In this document: positions 63,699-64,000 of the stretch, in pieces | How positions within the stretch are numbered: the stretch's first letter is position 1 | How the letters are laid out: the number at the start of each line of letters is the position of its first letter | From: Clostridium senegalense JC122 | Lineage (GTDB): Bacteria > Bacillota > Clostridia > Clostridiales > Clostridiaceae | Assembly: GCF_000285575.1 (NCBI RefSeq) | Contig: NZ_HE611054.1 | Coordinates: forward strand, 201,978 to 265,977 | Direction of reading: 5' to 3' | Length of the DNA stretch: 64,000 bases | Made by a program: the position numbers and the translations under genes | Notes under the pieces: model-generated | The model's database searches: none | Told to the model about the DNA's origin: nothing | Seen by the model: only the letters and a program-made list of their open reading frames with translations

Positions 63699-63829
63699 AA
63701 AAAGCTCAACTTTTTCAAGCTGAGCTTTTCATACAAAAGGAAAATTTCTTTTAAAGGATAAACGACTATAACCAACTTTGTCTACCTATATGTTACCACG
63801 TTTTCAAAGTATTGTGAATTTTGTTTTTT
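63699..63829 (-). ncRNA. Possible small RNA or leader with terminator
   Basis: On the minus strand a hairpin AAAAGCTCA/TGAGCTTTT (63699-63729) followed by a T-rich run lies about 100 bases downstream of a promoter-like pair TTCACA and TAACAT spaced by 17 bases near 63790-63818. No open frame with a ribosome site lies between. No known RNA family is recognised. Confidence 0.25.
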
Positions 63830-63922
63830 GAATAGTTACTACTTGCTCTATAGGTTTTCTTAATATGTTTAATGCAACCTTTGACTTCTTATATGCATTA
63901 ATGATTTAATATATAAAAAAGG

Positions 63923-63946
63923 AAGGCCGAATATGACCTTCCTGAA
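63923..63946. terminator. Hairpin in the spacer at the right edge
   Basis: GGAAGG and CCTTCC arms with a mixed extension, next to A residues at 63914-63920; on the minus strand it is followed by TTTTTT. It could end a gene lying to the right that is outside this window. Confidence 0.5.
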
Positions 63947-63968
63947 TATTAATATTTAAAAAATAAAA

Positions 63969-63996
63969 AAACCTTGAACTTAGTTCAAGGTTTTAG
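63969..63996. terminator. Second hairpin at the right edge
   Basis: AAAACCTTGAAC and GTTCAAGGTTTT flank three bases, with T residues following on the minus strand. It is probably a terminator of a gene to the right. Confidence 0.65.
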
Positions 63997-64000
63997 TTGG

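Noticed and set aside
1..64000. CRISPR arrays, tRNA and rRNA genes
   Set aside because: No regularly spaced direct repeats, cloverleaf sequences or rRNA segments were recognised on reading either strand. A tRNA scan was not run.

Overview
The window is low-GC Firmicute DNA with strong AGGAGG-type ribosome sites, long AT-rich spacers and many U-tract terminators. The type II fatty acid cluster runs MarR regulator, fabH, acpP, fabK, fabD, fabG, fabF, accB, fabZ, accC, accD, accA. That order, the glpP-glpK-glpA-type glycerol operon and the DnaD/DnaC loader pair point to Clostridium in the strict sense. The species cannot be read from the sequence. No rRNA, tRNA, CRISPR array, prophage or transposase gene was seen.

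Layout. 1-3.0 kb: the end of a DUF4956/VTC polyphosphate-polymerase pair and an OmpR-type two-component system. 3.1-5.8 kb: a Zn/Cd-type P1B ATPase whose first metal-binding domain is in another frame, behind an ArsR/SmtB-like operator. 6.1-10.9 kb: a GC-richer BceRS/BceAB-like peptide-resistance module, probably acquired. 11.4-12.4 kb: a PfkB kinase. 13.4-18.7 kb: glycerol catabolism (GlpP antiterminator, glycerol kinase, GlpA-like dehydrogenase and partners). 18.8-23 kb: an ATP-cone protein, a membrane glycerophosphodiesterase and a YjiH-type membrane protein. 23-29.4 kb: a TtcA-like thiolase, a 40-residue membrane peptide and a surface O-acetylation cluster (DHHW protein, MBOAT, DUF4358 lipoprotein, SGNH hydrolase). 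29.8-41.8 kb: SEC-C, GerMN, WalJ-like, MurA, a DMT transporter, LysR, a subtilase, CinA and an M16C protease. 42-47.5 kb: a pseudokinase-ATPase-TPR protein and a diguanylate cyclase that look like one split protein. 47.7-49.9 kb: methionine aminopeptidase and an amidase-domain protein. 50.1-60.2 kb: the fatty acid operon with a FabT-like promoter/operator. 60.2-63.6 kb: an M23 peptidase and the helicase-loader pair.

The most notable result is that six genes are each broken into two frames at an A or T homopolymer, and in every case the two parts rebuild a normal family architecture. Four of the six sites are also canonical -1 slippery heptamers (A AAA AAA, A AAA AAG twice, U UUU UUA). Either the assembly shortens homopolymers, or this genome tolerates or uses slippage. 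The ATPase is the most interesting case because a known programmed frameshift in E. coli copA makes a metallochaperone in the same way.

Spacers carry two families of small non-coding repeats with inverted ends (about 160 and 214 bp). One shortened copy lies in the loop of the putative GlpP-controlled terminator ahead of glpK.
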